Assembly (NCBI RefSeq): GCF_002201475.1
Contig: NZ_CP021422.1
Coordinates: forward strand, 620,001-684,000
Source of the DNA: Acutalibacter muris
GTDB taxonomy: Bacteria > Bacillota > Clostridia > Oscillospirales > Acutalibacteraceae
Length of the DNA: 64,000 bases
Direction of reading: 5' to 3'
Of this stretch, positions 18,924 to 27,794 are shown one piece after another; position 1 is the first letter of the stretch; every line of letters starts with the position of its first letter. The translations under genes were made by a program, and so were the position numbers. The notes under the pieces are model-generated. The model saw only the letters and a program-made list of their open reading frames with translations, did no database searches and was not told the origin of the DNA.

Positions 18924-19685
18924 ATGTACGCGAAACGGATAATCCCCTGTCTGGACATAAAGGACGGCCGGGTGGTGAAGGGCACCAACTTCCTCTCTCT
19001 TCGGGACGCGGGAGACCCGGTGGAGGCCGCGGCCCTGTACGACAGCCAGGGGGCGGACGAGCTGGTATTCCTGGACATAAACGCCTCCGCCGACAACCGG
19101 GACATCGTGACTCATATGGTAGAGCGGGTAGCAGAGCGCATCTTTATCCCCTTCACCGTGGGGGGCGGCATACGCAGGGTAGAGGACTTTACGGCCATAC
19201 TCCGGGCCGGAGCGGACAAGGTGTCTGTAAACTCGGCGGCTTTACAGCGGCCGGAGCTTATAAGAGAGGCAGCCGGCGTCTTTGGCAGCCAGTGCGTGGT
19301 GGTGGCCATGGACGCGAAACGCCGCCCGGGTGGAGGGTGGACCCTCTACCTGAACGGCGGGCGCATAGACACCGGGAGGGACGCGGTGGAGTGGGCAAAG
19401 GAAGCTGAGGAGCTGGGCGCGGGGGAGATACTCCTTACCAGCATGGACCGGGACGGTGTAAAGACCGGGTATGACCTGGAGCTGACCCGGGCCGTGTCGG
19501 AGGCTGTGGGCATCCCGGTGATAGCCTCCGGCGGGGCGGGGGAGCTGTCCCACTTCTACGACGCGTTTACCGCTGGAAAGGCGGACGCGGTGCTGGCGGC
19601 GTCCCTGTTCCACTTTGGCGAGATAACCGTACCACAGCTAAAGGCGTACCTTTCCGGTCGGGGCGTGCCTGTGCGCCCTGAGTAA
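18924..19685 (+). CDS. hisF: Imidazole glycerol phosphate synthase, cyclase subunit
   Basis: TIM-barrel cyclase of 253 residues that joins ammonia from HisH with PRFAR to give IGP and AICAR. The catalytic aspartates are in [15 protein letters not shown] and [15 protein letters not shown], and the phosphate-binding loops VGGGIR and ASGGAG are visible. GGAGGTG lies upstream of the ATG. Length and motifs are those of a functional HisF. The gene converges on the VanY-like gene with only 12 nt between the stops. Confidence 0.96.
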   Translation: MYAKRIIPCLDIKDGRVVKGTNFLSLRDAGDPVEAAALYDSQGADELVFLDINASADNRDIVTHMVERVAERIFIPFTVGGGIRRVEDFTAILRAGADKVSVNSAALQRPELIREAAGVFGSQCVVVAMDAKRRPGGGWTLYLNGGRIDTGRDAVEWAKEAEELGAGEILLTSMDRDGVKTGYDLELTRAVSEAVGIPVIASGGAGELSHFYDAFTAGKADAVLAASLFHFGEITVPQLKAYLSGRGVPVRPE

Positions 19686-19697
19686 AGTAATAAAGCT

Positions 19698-20564
19698 TTA
19701 CTGGTCGTCTATATAGCTGATGTACTCCTCAAGGCACATGGAACGCTCCTGCATGGCGCTGGCATTGCTCCCGCCCACATACCGCAGCACAGTGGGGTCC
19801 GGGTCCACGTAGGTGTAGTTGTTCTTGCCCTCGGGATAGCGGAATACGAAGCCGTATTTGCCCATGTTGGCCTTCAGCCAGGAGTAGGTCCTTGACTGCT
19901 TGAAGGTCTCCTTGTCCCCCGCTATCCGCAGGCATAGGCCGGTCTGGAAGTCGCTCTCCCCGGCCATGGGGGTCTGAGCCCGGGCGGTGGTCTTGGCCAT
20001 AACGGCGGTCAGATTCTCGTCGTTCATTTTCTGCTGGGCGGTCTTTTCAAAGCGCTCCCCCTGTTCCTCATAGGACACATAGCCGTCGGTGAAGATAAGC
20101 ACCAGATTGTCCTCCTTGGCGGCGGCCACCAGCTGGCGCAGCGCGTCGGTGATACGGCTGTCCACCTGGATGTTCTCTATCTGTGAGAGCTTTGGCACAT
20201 ACTCCTCGTTAGGGTTCAAGGAGTTTATCACGAAAAGATTTACAGAATCATCATATATTGGAAGGCCCAGCTCATCATAGTCGGGCACCGGCTCCTGGGA
20301 CTCCCCAGGGTTCACGGGCTGCACATTGGTGATGATCTCCTGTTGGAAGTAGGGAATCATGAAGAACCACAGGAAAAACCCGGCGATAAGCGCCCCGCCC
20401 ATGATAACGGCGGCGGCCACCACCCGTGACCAGAGCTTCAGCTTGCGGGCGGCCTGGTGCTGGGCCTGCTTTTCCTGCGAGACAAACATCCTGCGCCGGT
20501 TAAGGCCAAGTTCACCCCTGCTGGCGTTCCCTATCCGATACTGCTTCTGTCTTCGCCTTCCCAT
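19698..20564 (-). CDS. Membrane-anchored VanY-like protein lacking zinc ligands (pseudo-peptidase)
   Basis: 288 residues: a basic cytoplasmic tail, one transmembrane helix (about 48-70), then an extracellular domain resembling M15B D,D-carboxypeptidases. SDFQTGLCLR (204-213), YSWLKANMGKYGFVFRYPEGK and DPTVLRYVGG align with the family motifs SxHxxGxxxD, WL..YGFilRYP and EPWHyRYVG. The zinc ligands are replaced: His to Phe206, Asp to Arg213, His to Val259; the catalytic Glu is Asp256. It therefore should not hydrolyse D-Ala-D-Ala but may bind peptidoglycan stems. ATG 20564 starts the conserved reading; the upstream open frame runs into the tRNA-Gln gene. GGAG is only 2 nt before the ATG. Confidence 0.7.
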   Translation of the reverse strand: MGRRRQKQYRIGNASRGELGLNRRRMFVSQEKQAQHQAARKLKLWSRVVAAAVIMGGALIAGFFLWFFMIPYFQQEIITNVQPVNPGESQEPVPDYDELGLPIYDDSVNLFVINSLNPNEEYVPKLSQIENIQVDSRITDALRQLVAAAKEDNLVLIFTDGYVSYEEQGERFEKTAQQKMNDENLTAVMAKTTARAQTPMAGESDFQTGLCLRIAGDKETFKQSRTYSWLKANMGKYGFVFRYPEGKNNYTYVDPDPTVLRYVGGSNASAMQERSMCLEEYISYIDDQ

Positions 20565-20672
20565 GGCTCCACCGGCTTTCCAAAATAGTTTGATCCAAGG
20601 CCTATTATACCATGGTACGGGAGGAAAAAGAAACAGGAAAATTGTGAACACAGGATTTTTTTGAAAAACCCC

Positions 20673-20700
20673 TTGACAAATATGGAATATTTGGTATAAT
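20673..20700 (+). promoter_or_regulatory. Consensus promoter for tRNA-Gln and tRNA-Pro
   Basis: TTGACA (20673-20678) and TATAAT (20695-20700), spaced by 16 nt with a TGG extension before the -10. Both hexamers are perfect, as expected for stable RNA genes. Confidence 0.88.
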
Positions 20701-20744
20701 AGTAAAGTCCTCAGGCAAGCATAGTGTGAGGACAGAAAAAATGA

Positions 20745-20818
20745 AGCGGTATTGTGTAATGGTAGCACAGCAGACTCTGACTCTGTTTGTCTGGGTTCAA
20801 ATCCTGGTACCGCTGCCA
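20745..20818 (+). tRNA. tRNA-Gln (anticodon CTG)
   Basis: A cloverleaf can be drawn by hand: acceptor AGCGGTA with TACCGCT, D stem GTG/CAC, anticodon stem GCAGA/TCTGT with loop CTCTGAC, T arm with GGTTCAAATCC. Discriminator G73 and an encoded CCA follow. Anticodon CTG reads CAG codons. Confidence 0.93.
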
Positions 20819-20862
20819 AGGCTCAGGCCTGGAGCCCAAAGGTTCCGGGCCTGAACTTATAT

Positions 20863-20939
<77 letters not shown>

Positions 20940-20943
20940 AGTG

Positions 20944-21002
20944 AATCACCTATTGCAATCTGAACCCCTATGGGTTGGACAGCAATAGGTGATTTCCATT
21001 TT
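20944..21002 (+). terminator. Terminator after tRNA-Pro
   Basis: AATCACCTATTGC (20944-20956) pairs with GCAATAGGTGATT (20982-20994). Inside is a second hairpin AACCC-CTAT-GGGTT. A T-rich stretch follows. This two-tier hairpin ends the tRNA transcript. Confidence 0.75.
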
Positions 21003-21044
21003 TCCAGACTTTCCGTATGAATTTTGGCCTGCACTTTATCACGT

Positions 21045-22380
21045 TAACTTAGACATGTATGTCCAAAAACTTTGAAATGGCAGCCCAAAAAGTTAAAATG
21101 TCTAACATTCGAACCCCAATGTCTATTTCTAGTCCACTCCTGCTCCCACGTGATCACTGAAAAAGTCAGCTTCCTTCTGTACAGGAGTCTTGTATTGATT
21201 CGTGGCGTGGGGTCGCTCCTCATTATAAAAAGTCATATACTTATCCACAGCCGTTCTGAATTCATTTTCAGAGCGGTATTTTGTTCTATACAGTTCTTCC
21301 CTCTTTAGGCTGGAAAAGAACGACTCCATCACAGAATTGTCATAAGGAACGCGGGCTCTTGAAAAGGATTGCGTAACCCCCAGAGATTTCAGGTAAGCGC
21401 AAAATGTCTTCGCCCGATAGTTCGTACCACGGTCAGTGTGAAATGTTAAAGGATTTGTAGGCTTTCGGTTTTCATACGCCGCGCGAAAAGTGCCCTTGAC
21501 CAACTGGGTGCTATTAGATTTACCGATTCGGTAGGCAATCACTTTTCGGGCAAACAGGTCAATAACAGCACAAATATAGAACTTCTTATCATCGAAACGA
21601 AAGTAAGTAACATCGCTCACCCATACTTCGTCGGGACATGTAACATTAAACTGTTGATTCACGTGGTTGATAAGCTTACGCTGTTCCTTAACATAGGTGT
21701 TCTTCGCACCCTGACGAATACTGGTCAGGCCCATCTCCTGCATCAGTTCACGAACCATCTTAATTGAGATGGGATAGCCTTTGCTTTTCAGCGTTGCCGT
21801 GATTTTTTCTGCACCGAATATCTGATGGCTATGGTCATATATCTCCCGGATAACCTTTTTGAGTTCATTTCGCCTCTCCGCATACCATGTATGCTCTCGC
21901 TTGCCGCGCAGAACGTGGTTGTAAAAAGTGCCTCTTGGCACATCTAAGGCCTCGCAGATCATGTGCACGCTATATGTATGCTGCTCATGCAGCTTTTCTA
22001 ATGCACCCAACTTCACTTTAAGAGGATCTCTGGGAGAACATTCGGAGGTTTTGAGAATTTCAATGATCCCCTCCAAACGCTTGACCTTATTCTCCAACAG
22101 GCGGAAGTTCTTTAGGGTAGGCTCCTTGCAATCATCCTCAGCGGTCTTTGCCGGTTTTAACCAGTTATAAATTGTACTTCTGGGAATGCCGGTGTCTCCA
22201 ACAATATGGGAAACAGACTCACCCGATCTGTGGCGGGAAATTACCGCTTGTCTTTGCGACAGGTCATACTTACTTTTCATTGTTATCGCTCCTTATGCAA
22301 TTTGAGTATACCATACTTTCCTTTCACTAGGCATTGCATCCTGCTTGAAAAGTGTGTGGATTTTTGGTATAGTTAAGTTA
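21045..22380 (-). mobile_element. IS3-family insertion sequence (ends approximate)
   Basis: The transposase gene is bracketed by imperfect inverted ends: TAACTTA-N11-CCAAAAA at 21045-21069 and its inverted counterpart TTTTTGG-N6-TAAGTTA at 22361-22380. The 1.34-kb length is normal for IS3 elements. The arms differ by a 5-nt offset and no clean target duplication is visible, so the exact ends are uncertain. Confidence 0.55.
21129..22280 (-). CDS. IS3-family transposase, single open frame
   Basis: 383 residues combining what most IS3 elements split into OrfA and OrfB. The N-terminus has a helix-turn-helix (SGESVSHIVGDTGIPRSTIYNW), followed by the HTH_21 region and an rve integrase core. The catalytic DDE residues are in VSDVTYF, FHTDRGTNY and NSVMESFFSSLK. 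AAGGAGCG lies upstream of the ATG. The absence of a frameshift window means transposase is not limited by ribosomal slippage here. It appears intact. Confidence 0.92.
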   Translation of the reverse strand: MKSKYDLSQRQAVISRHRSGESVSHIVGDTGIPRSTIYNWLKPAKTAEDDCKEPTLKNFRLLENKVKRLEGIIEILKTSECSPRDPLKVKLGALEKLHEQHTYSVHMICEALDVPRGTFYNHVLRGKREHTWYAERRNELKKVIREIYDHSHQIFGAEKITATLKSKGYPISIKMVRELMQEMGLTSIRQGAKNTYVKEQRKLINHVNQQFNVTCPDEVWVSDVTYFRFDDKKFYICAVIDLFARKVIAYRIGKSNSTQLVKGTFRAAYENRKPTNPLTFHTDRGTNYRAKTFCAYLKSLGVTQSFSRARVPYDNSVMESFFSSLKREELYRTKYRSENEFRTAVDKYMTFYNEERPHATNQYKTPVQKEADFFSDHVGAGVD

Positions 22381-22416
22381 GGCAGGAAAGCCAGCGTTTG
22401 CGAAAGGAATATGGTT

Positions 22417-25400
22417 ATGATAAAGTATATAAGAAATTTGCATAGGAGCGCAAATGCATTTTATGAAAAAAGGCTGAATTTGCACCAGCCAATTATCGGC
22501 TATAGAGATTTATTGCCCGTAGACGATATACAAAATGGCGATGAATATTTGAATGCATTAAGCTGGGCCTTTAAGAATAAGCGAGTAAAGAATATTGCGC
22601 TGGCAGGGCCATATGGTGCAGGGAAGAGCAGTATCATAGAATCATTTCTCAAGAAGCATTGGCGGATAAGACGAAGGTCTCTCCGAATATCCATGGCAAG
22701 CTTTGAGATAAATTCGGAAATTTGTAATAGCACAGAACAGGATGACAAAAAGCACAAAACGCCCATCGAAAAGGAAGAAATCGAACATGGAATTTTGAAG
22801 CAGCTGTTTTATAAAGTAGGGTATGGGAAAATTCCTCAAAGCCGTTATAGAAAATTGCACAAAATAAGTGCTCTTTGGACATGGGTAAAACTGGTCTTTA
22901 TCACATTATTGGCAATTCCATTTGTTTATGCTTTCAAGACAGAGTTTCTCACGGAAATCAAAGAAAGTGTTGTATCGGCCGGAGAGAGTTTGAATCTGTC
23001 CGAGGTATGGGCAATAGGAATATTTATAATGTTGACAGCGGCTGTGCTCGGTATAATCTCCTACGCATACAAATCTCTGCTCTCGAGGTATACGATTCGG
23101 AAGGTTTCGCTTCCGTCAGATACAGTAGTTGAAGGCGGCGGCGAAGGGGATGAATCAGTTTTTAGCAAGTATCTGGACGAGATTTTCTATTTCTTTGAAG
23201 TGACAAGATATCAATACGTTTTCTTTGAAGACCTTGACCGCCTGGATGATCCTTCTATATTCGTGCATCTGAGAGAGCTGAATACACTGCTGAATAACTA
23301 TGATATAATTCATAGTAAGCTGGTGTTTGTATATGCCGTCAAGGATGATATTTTTAGCGATGAAGACAGGACAAAATTTTTTGATTTTATTATACCGGTG
23401 GTTCCTATCATTAACTCAACAAATTCAGGCGAGGTTTTCACGGCTATGCTGGAGAGAGCCCGGCAGTCCGGAACGGAGCATTGCATTTCTCAGGAGTTTA
23501 TTCTTGATGTGTCTCCGTACATCTCCGATATGAGAGTTCTGCAAAATATATATAACGAATTTCTCGTGTACAAGGGGACAATCAAAGCGGGGCAGGAATT
23601 GGAACTGGACGATGAGAAGATGATGGCTCTGATTGTTTTCAAGAATTTGTATCCGTCTGAGTTTGCAGACTTGCAGAAAGAGAAGGGGGTAGTCAAGCGG
23701 GCCTTTGAGGATAAACGAAGCTTTATTGCAACGAGGCAAAAGACTGCACAAGATGAGATAGATAGGCTATCGACTTTGATTGAAGAAGCAAAAGCAGACA
23801 CACTCCATAGAACGAAAGAACTTAAGGCGGCCTTTCTTTGTGAGATAACGGGATGGAAAGGCACAGCTTATTGTATCAGATTAGACTATTCAACAGATGT
23901 TTATGCATCTGAAATATTTACAGGCGCATTTGATTTTCTATCACTTGCAAGAAAAGAAATATATGGTATACGCATGATGGATTTGAACGGTAATAACCGA
24001 AATGCTTCATGTGACAACTTCTTAGAGCTTTGTCAAATTTATAGCAGGAGGGCTGAACGAATCGAGTTAGTTGAAGGGAAAGAAAAAAGAAAGCGAATAG
24101 AAGAAATAGCTCAACTCAAAAACCAACAGCAGAATATTAGGTACAAGACAATGAGAGAGTTGCTGACAGAATTCAAAGTGGATGCAGTATTATCTGAGAA
24201 CGTCATGAACAACAAGCTGCTATCGTTTATGCTGCGCCGTGGCTATCTGGATGAAGACTATGCGACCTATATCAACTATTTCAAGGGCACCAGCATAACA
24301 AAGAGCGATATGAATTTTATACTTGCTGTTAAGAATTTAGAAATGACTGAGTTTGAATATCCAATTTCAAAAACACCACAAGTCATTCAGCGGCTACAAC
24401 CATATGAGTTCCGGCAAAAATCAATATACAATTACGCCCTGCTGGAGGAATTATTGGGTACGGAAGGTGAATCAGAAAAGCGGGATTTATTTATTGAACA
24501 GCTTTCGGATGAAGATGAACGAAGCTGGGCATTTATTGATGGGTTTATAGACGTTACGAAAAACTTGGAGTTGTTCATCACTTTACTAGCAGAGGCTTGG
24601 CCCAGGATGTGGCTTTATATATCCAATCGCGCGACCCTTTCGTATGAAAGAAAGAGCCATTACTTGCTGGTGCTAGTTCGCTTTATTGATATCGACAGTC
24701 TTGTTGCAATGAATAGAGAGAGTTCATTATCTCACTTTATTGAGGAGAATGAGGATTCCCTACAGCGGCTTGCTTCGGTTGATGCAGACAAAGTCTACTC
24801 AGTAATTAACTGGCTTGACTTGAGATTTGACAACGCTATTATTGAGAAAGTTCCCAGAGAAGTTGTTGATGCAATCATCGAAGAAAGCCGGTATGGAATC
24901 AATTTGACTATGTTGAAGCGAATCGTGAAATTCTTGAATCCTGACCTAGTGGCTGGAGTTGAGAACCGGCCTTACTCCACTCTTAATGAATTAGAGTGTG
25001 ACTCTATTCTGCAAAATGTTAGGAACCATATTCCTGAGTTTGTTAATGAAATAGTCGCGCAAGGTTCAATGGATGATTTGGAGGATGATGTTGCAGACTT
25101 GCTGGAGAGAACGATTGACAACGCTATGTTATATGATATTGTTCTGTCTCATGAAACTGTCTGTTTTGAGGATATCCTCTCTTGTTGCGGAAACTTAGTC
25201 TCAGACAAGAGAGACGCTGTGCAAATGCTATGGAGCGCACTTTTGAAAGAAGATAAAATATATCTTAGCTGGAAGAACATATACGAATACTGGGAGCAAT
25301 TTAAGTTTGACAAAGTGCTTCTCGAATACATTGAAAACAATTCAGATAAGCTAAAAGGGCAGAGCACAGATTTTTTGGATGATGATTTTATCGGTGATTT

Positions 25401-26106
25401 TATTGCCTCAGAAGTAGATGACAGAGCCTTTGGCGAACTCTTACCTGAATTGAGAATGCAAGATTTCAATGTACCTTTATCGTCACTTTCAGAACATCGA
25501 GTGTTAAAATTGATTTACCTCAAATTTATTCCATTCACTGTCCCACAATATGATGAAATGCAGGACTGCTGTCCAAACCTGTGCGAACCATTCATTTTAT
25601 GGAATCAGCGCGCATTTAGAGAGCTTATAAACGACGTTTCGCTAACATCACAGCTCATTGAGAATCTTGTATTGAGTAAGGACAGCGAAAATGAGACTAA
25701 GATAGAAATCATCAACACATATGGTGCAGAAAGCATGACTCAAAGAATTGCAGAATATTTATGCGCTGCACGATTCGATATCAGCCAAGAGATATTTGAT
25801 GCAGCGTGGAATATGCTTGACATCCATAAGCAAGAGAAGCTAATGTTCATGTATTTGGCCATGCTTGATGATAAGAGTCTTGCATCATGTTTTTCTGATT
25901 TAGGGGGAGACTACGCAGATTTTGTAGACAGGATCAGTAGACATAAAGTGGAGCTTAAATGCTCAGACAATAACCGGAGATTGGTCCAAAGGCTGAAGGA
26001 GGTAGATTACATTACGAGTTATTCTGAAGGAAAGAGCGCTAAGAAAGGAAAGGATATTGACCAGGATTGTAAAGTTATTCAGTGTTGGATTAAGGCGGAG
26101 GAATGA
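22417..26106 (+). CDS. YobI-like P-loop NTPase, candidate defence ATPase
   Basis: 1229 residues. Walker A is GPYGAGKS (K70, S71) and Walker B is FFEDLDRLDD (271-277), like KAP/YobI-type NTPases. Two transmembrane helices (about 152-172 and 195-217) lie between them, so the ATPase should be membrane-bound. The last ~800 residues are Leu/Glu-rich helices without a domain I recognise, plausibly a repeat sensor region. I chose ATG 22417 because GAAAGGA sits 8 nt upstream; ATG 22411 is too close. DNA is AT-rich compared with flanks, indicating transfer. YobI-like NTPases often occur in defence islands; that role is inference here. Confidence 0.72.
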   Translation: MIKYIRNLHRSANAFYEKRLNLHQPIIGYRDLLPVDDIQNGDEYLNALSWAFKNKRVKNIALAGPYGAGKSSIIESFLKKHWRIRRRSLRISMASFEINSEICNSTEQDDKKHKTPIEKEEIEHGILKQLFYKVGYGKIPQSRYRKLHKISALWTWVKLVFITLLAIPFVYAFKTEFLTEIKESVVSAGESLNLSEVWAIGIFIMLTAAVLGIISYAYKSLLSRYTIRKVSLPSDTVVEGGGEGDESVFSKYLDEIFYFFEVTRYQYVFFEDLDRLDDPSIFVHLRELNTLLNNYDIIHSKLVFVYAVKDDIFSDEDRTKFFDFIIPVVPIINSTNSGEVFTAMLERARQSGTEHCISQEFILDVSPYISDMRVLQNIYNEFLVYKGTIKAGQELELDDEKMMALIVFKNLYPSEFADLQKEKGVVKRAFEDKRSFIATRQKTAQDEIDRLSTLIEEAKADTLHRTKELKAAFLCEITGWKGTAYCIRLDYSTDVYASEIFTGAFDFLSLARKEIYGIRMMDLNGNNRNASCDNFLELCQIYSRRAERIELVEGKEKRKRIEEIAQLKNQQQNIRYKTMRELLTEFKVDAVLSENVMNNKLLSFMLRRGYLDEDYATYINYFKGTSITKSDMNFILAVKNLEMTEFEYPISKTPQVIQRLQPYEFRQKSIYNYALLEELLGTEGESEKRDLFIEQLSDEDERSWAFIDGFIDVTKNLELFITLLAEAWPRMWLYISNRATLSYERKSHYLLVLVRFIDIDSLVAMNRESSLSHFIEENEDSLQRLASVDADKVYSVINWLDLRFDNAIIEKVPREVVDAIIEESRYGINLTMLKRIVKFLNPDLVAGVENRPYSTLNELECDSILQNVRNHIPEFVNEIVAQGSMDDLEDDVADLLERTIDNAMLYDIVLSHETVCFEDILSCCGNLVSDKRDAVQMLWSALLKEDKIYLSWKNIYEYWEQFKFDKVLLEYIENNSDKLKGQSTDFLDDDFIGDFIASEVDDRAFGELLPELRMQDFNVPLSSLSEHRVLKLIYLKFIPFTVPQYDEMQDCCPNLCEPFILWNQRAFRELINDVSLTSQLIENLVLSKDSENETKIEIINTYGAESMTQRIAEYLCAARFDISQEIFDAAWNMLDIHKQEKLMFMYLAMLDDKSLASCFSDLGGDYADFVDRISRHKVELKCSDNNRRLVQRLKEVDYITSYSEGKSAKKGKDIDQDCKVIQCWIKAEE

Positions 26107-26113
26107 GGGTGCA

Positions 26114-26254
26114 GGCATCTGTTAAGGCAGAGTTCAAATGACGGATTTTCAAAAGCCCGTAAAACCGCATAAATACTGGCTTTTTGGGCCTCCAAACGGC
26201 CTGCGGCATCTTTTAAGTATGGTAAGGCCAGGTTTACACATCTTAACAGATGCC
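26114..26254. repeat. Structured repeat, copy 1, bounded by a 13-bp inverted repeat
   Basis: GGCATCTGTTAAG (26114-26126) is the exact inverse of CTTAACAGATGCC (26242-26254). Inside, 26159-26224 matches 32549-32615 closely, sharing CCGCATAAATACTGGCTTTT and the later GCATCTTTT..GTATGGT. Both copies lie just downstream of a gene. Confidence 0.6.
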
Positions 26255-26266
26255 ACCCCCAAAATT

Positions 26267-26289
26267 CCCCGGAATTCCGGGGGTTTTTT
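26267..26289 (+). terminator. Terminator after the YobI-like gene
   Basis: The self-complementary CCCCGGAATTCCGGGG at 26267-26282 is followed by TTTTTT. The hairpin is very stable and closes the accessory NTPase unit. Confidence 0.75.
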
Positions 26290-26458
26290 GCGTTCAAGAG
26301 GCCAAAAAGGGACCGCCGCGGCGTGACGTGTTTTGGGGGATGCCATCAGGGAAAACGAGAGTCAGTGCAGAAGAAAACAAAATATTTTTTGTGAAGGGCC
26401 ATGATGAAAATCGTGGTCCTTTTTCTTTTTCCAGAGAAAAATTTAGGAGGTGTGCAGG

Positions 26459-26623
26459 GTGCCAAAGTTTACAGAAAGCAAAACCGATCGGGCCTATGAA
26501 AGTTTCATGAAACAGATCCCAGGCTTCCAGCATGATCCGCCCGAGACTGAAACCAGCCGCAAGGACATGGAGCAGAACAAAAAGCAGAAAGAAGTTCATA
26601 AGGATGATCTTCCGCAACGATAA
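26459..26623 (+). CDS. Small conjugative-element protein of unknown function
   Basis: A 54-residue highly charged protein (begins PKFTESKTDRAYESFMKQ, ends KDDLPQR). GTG at 26459 has TAGGAGG 8 nt upstream, a good ribosome site. It overlaps the start of the next, broken gene by 20 nt, as is common in conjugative elements. No domain or signal peptide is recognisable. Its position upstream of DUF4314 and DUF3848 genes marks it as part of an old element remnant. Confidence 0.55.
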   Translation: MPKFTESKTDRAYESFMKQIPGFQHDPPETETSRKDMEQNKKQKEVHKDDLPQR

Positions 26624-27078
26624 CCACGGCGTACTGTTCGAGAAAGAAATCAGGTACCACAAGGGCTGTCGACGTTGGCTTCGCCAAGTCGCCAAGATTC
26701 AGAAACAGGAATGTTTCTGAATCTTTCATTTTTTGAGGATTGCCGCAGCCCTTTTTGGAGCATAAGGGCAACGCCCGTTGCTTTGACGGTCGACCCAGGC
26801 TCTGGCATCAGGCCGAGAATCACATCGGGACTAATGAAATCGACATCACTGCCATAAAGCCCAGGCGTTTGGACGCCATGGCCTACGTCTGCTTCACGGT
26901 GGCAAAGGACATCATCACAGGCAGCAGGACGGTATCTCTCACAGAACTGGCCGACACAAGTATGCTCTCCCCCCGGTACTTCCTGGTGATACAGACCGCC
27001 ATGCTGATCCGGGTCTACGGACTGAGTGCGGCCAACCGGCTGCTATTTACAGAGGGGAGGAAACCGGATGAACTTTGA
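26604..27078 (+). pseudogene. Conjugative-element gene broken by a hairpin insertion and frameshift
   Basis: The intact start reads MIFRNDNHGVLFEKEIRYHK, then a hairpin element (26671-26725) interrupts it. Coding resumes as FEDCRSPFW in one frame and KGNARCFDGRPRLWHQAENH in another, so there is also a frameshift near 26760. The rest, through IDITAIKPRRLDAMAY to KPDEL, is open. The layout resembles small DUF6329-like proteins of Clostridia elements, an assignment from memory. It overlaps the DUF4314 gene by 11 nt. Confidence 0.6.
26671..26725 (+). repeat. Hairpin element HE1
   Basis: First hairpin TTGGC-TTC-GCCAA (26675-26687), then GTCGCCAAGATT leading into the second hairpin GATTCAGAAACA-GGAA-TGTTTCTGAATC (26696-26723). 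It has the same order and core motif as HE2, HE3 and HE4. Confidence 0.6.
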
Positions 27079-27400
27079 CAGAAATAAGGTTGAGCTGGTC
27101 AGGCGGCAGTACCCGGTGGGGACGAGAATCCAACTGCACAGGCTGTGCAATGATGAGCGGGGGATGCCTTCAATATTGCCCTGCGGGCAAATTGCCGAGT
27201 TTCCCTCGACCGCGAGGCGGTCGCCTTTTGCTCCGCAAAAGTACCGGAAAACTCTTGTCCTGTGCGGGAGTGTGATTGGCATCGATGACCAACCGGCCCT
27301 GCTCATGAAGTGGGACAATGGCAGAGGACTGAGCCTTATGCCGTTCGAGGACAGTTTCACGGTAATCCAGGAGCAGCAGCACGGCACTCTGGACGAGTAG
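27068..27400 (+). CDS. DUF4314 protein carrying an in-frame hairpin insertion
   Basis: 110 residues. The halves YPVGTRIQLHRLCNDERGMP and VIGIDDQPALLMKWDNGRG form one DUF4314 domain, as in the intact copy at 46556. Between them about 28 extra residues are encoded by HE2. The frame stays open, so a longer protein could be made, but the insert splits the barrel and activity is doubtful. GAGGGGAGG precedes the ATG. DUF4314 proteins are small accessory proteins of conjugative elements with unknown function. Confidence 0.65.
   Translation: MNFDRNKVELVRRQYPVGTRIQLHRLCNDERGMPSILPCGQIAEFPSTARRSPFAPQKYRKTLVLCGSVIGIDDQPALLMKWDNGRGLSLMPFEDSFTVIQEQQHGTLDE
27176..27257 (+). repeat. Hairpin element HE2
   Basis: Three hairpins with 3-nt loops: TTGCCC-TGC-GGGCAA (27176-27190), CGACCGC-GAG-GCGGTCG (27207-27223) and CTTTTGC-TCC-GCAAAAG (27225-27241). 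The core TTGCCGAGTTTCC pairs back with GGAAAACTC (27246-27254), enclosing hairpins two and three. Confidence 0.65.
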
Positions 27401-27736
27401 CTCTATGATAAGCTGTCGCAGGAGCAGGATACCTTTCGGAAAGAACTGCTGGCTCTCCCGCCCGAGGAAATCCTGGATAAGGCTTGGGAATATCTGGTGC
27501 GGGAGGATATCCTGCTCACGATGGAGTACAACGAGCTGGACGATGAACAGGCGAAGGCCCTGTTGGAACTGCCGGACGCCATGTCGGACCTGTACGATAC
27601 GGTCAAGGGGAAAGACAGCCGCCAGCAGGAAACCATCTGGCGGGAGATCGAGGAAAGGGCCAATGTGCTGGCAGCGGGAACAACAGCCCCACAGAAAGCG
27701 GGATATGGAATGGTAACAGACAGGGCGGCGGGATAG
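27389..27736 (+). pseudogene. DUF3848 gene without a start and with an in-frame TAG
   Basis: The frame reads CTG GAC GAG TAG CTC TAT GAT AAG and then a DUF3848-like sequence (PPEEILDKAWEYLVREDILL, later QETIWREIEERANVLA). The family normally begins M-D-x-L-L-Y-x-K, so the ATG has become CTG and a Leu codon has become TAG. A short product from GTG 27497 (79 residues) could be made but would lack the N-terminal half of the domain. It lies directly behind DUF4314, the usual order. Confidence 0.6.
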
Positions 27737-27794
27737 TCAATGCTTATCTCCGCCGTTTTGTTTTAGACTTTTATGAGAGCGATAAACTGGAATT

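Noticed and set aside
18290..19685. HisH/HisF-like pair for surface polysaccharide rather than histidine
   Set aside because: Both proteins have full canonical motifs and lengths and no sugar-amination or glycosyltransferase genes are nearby.
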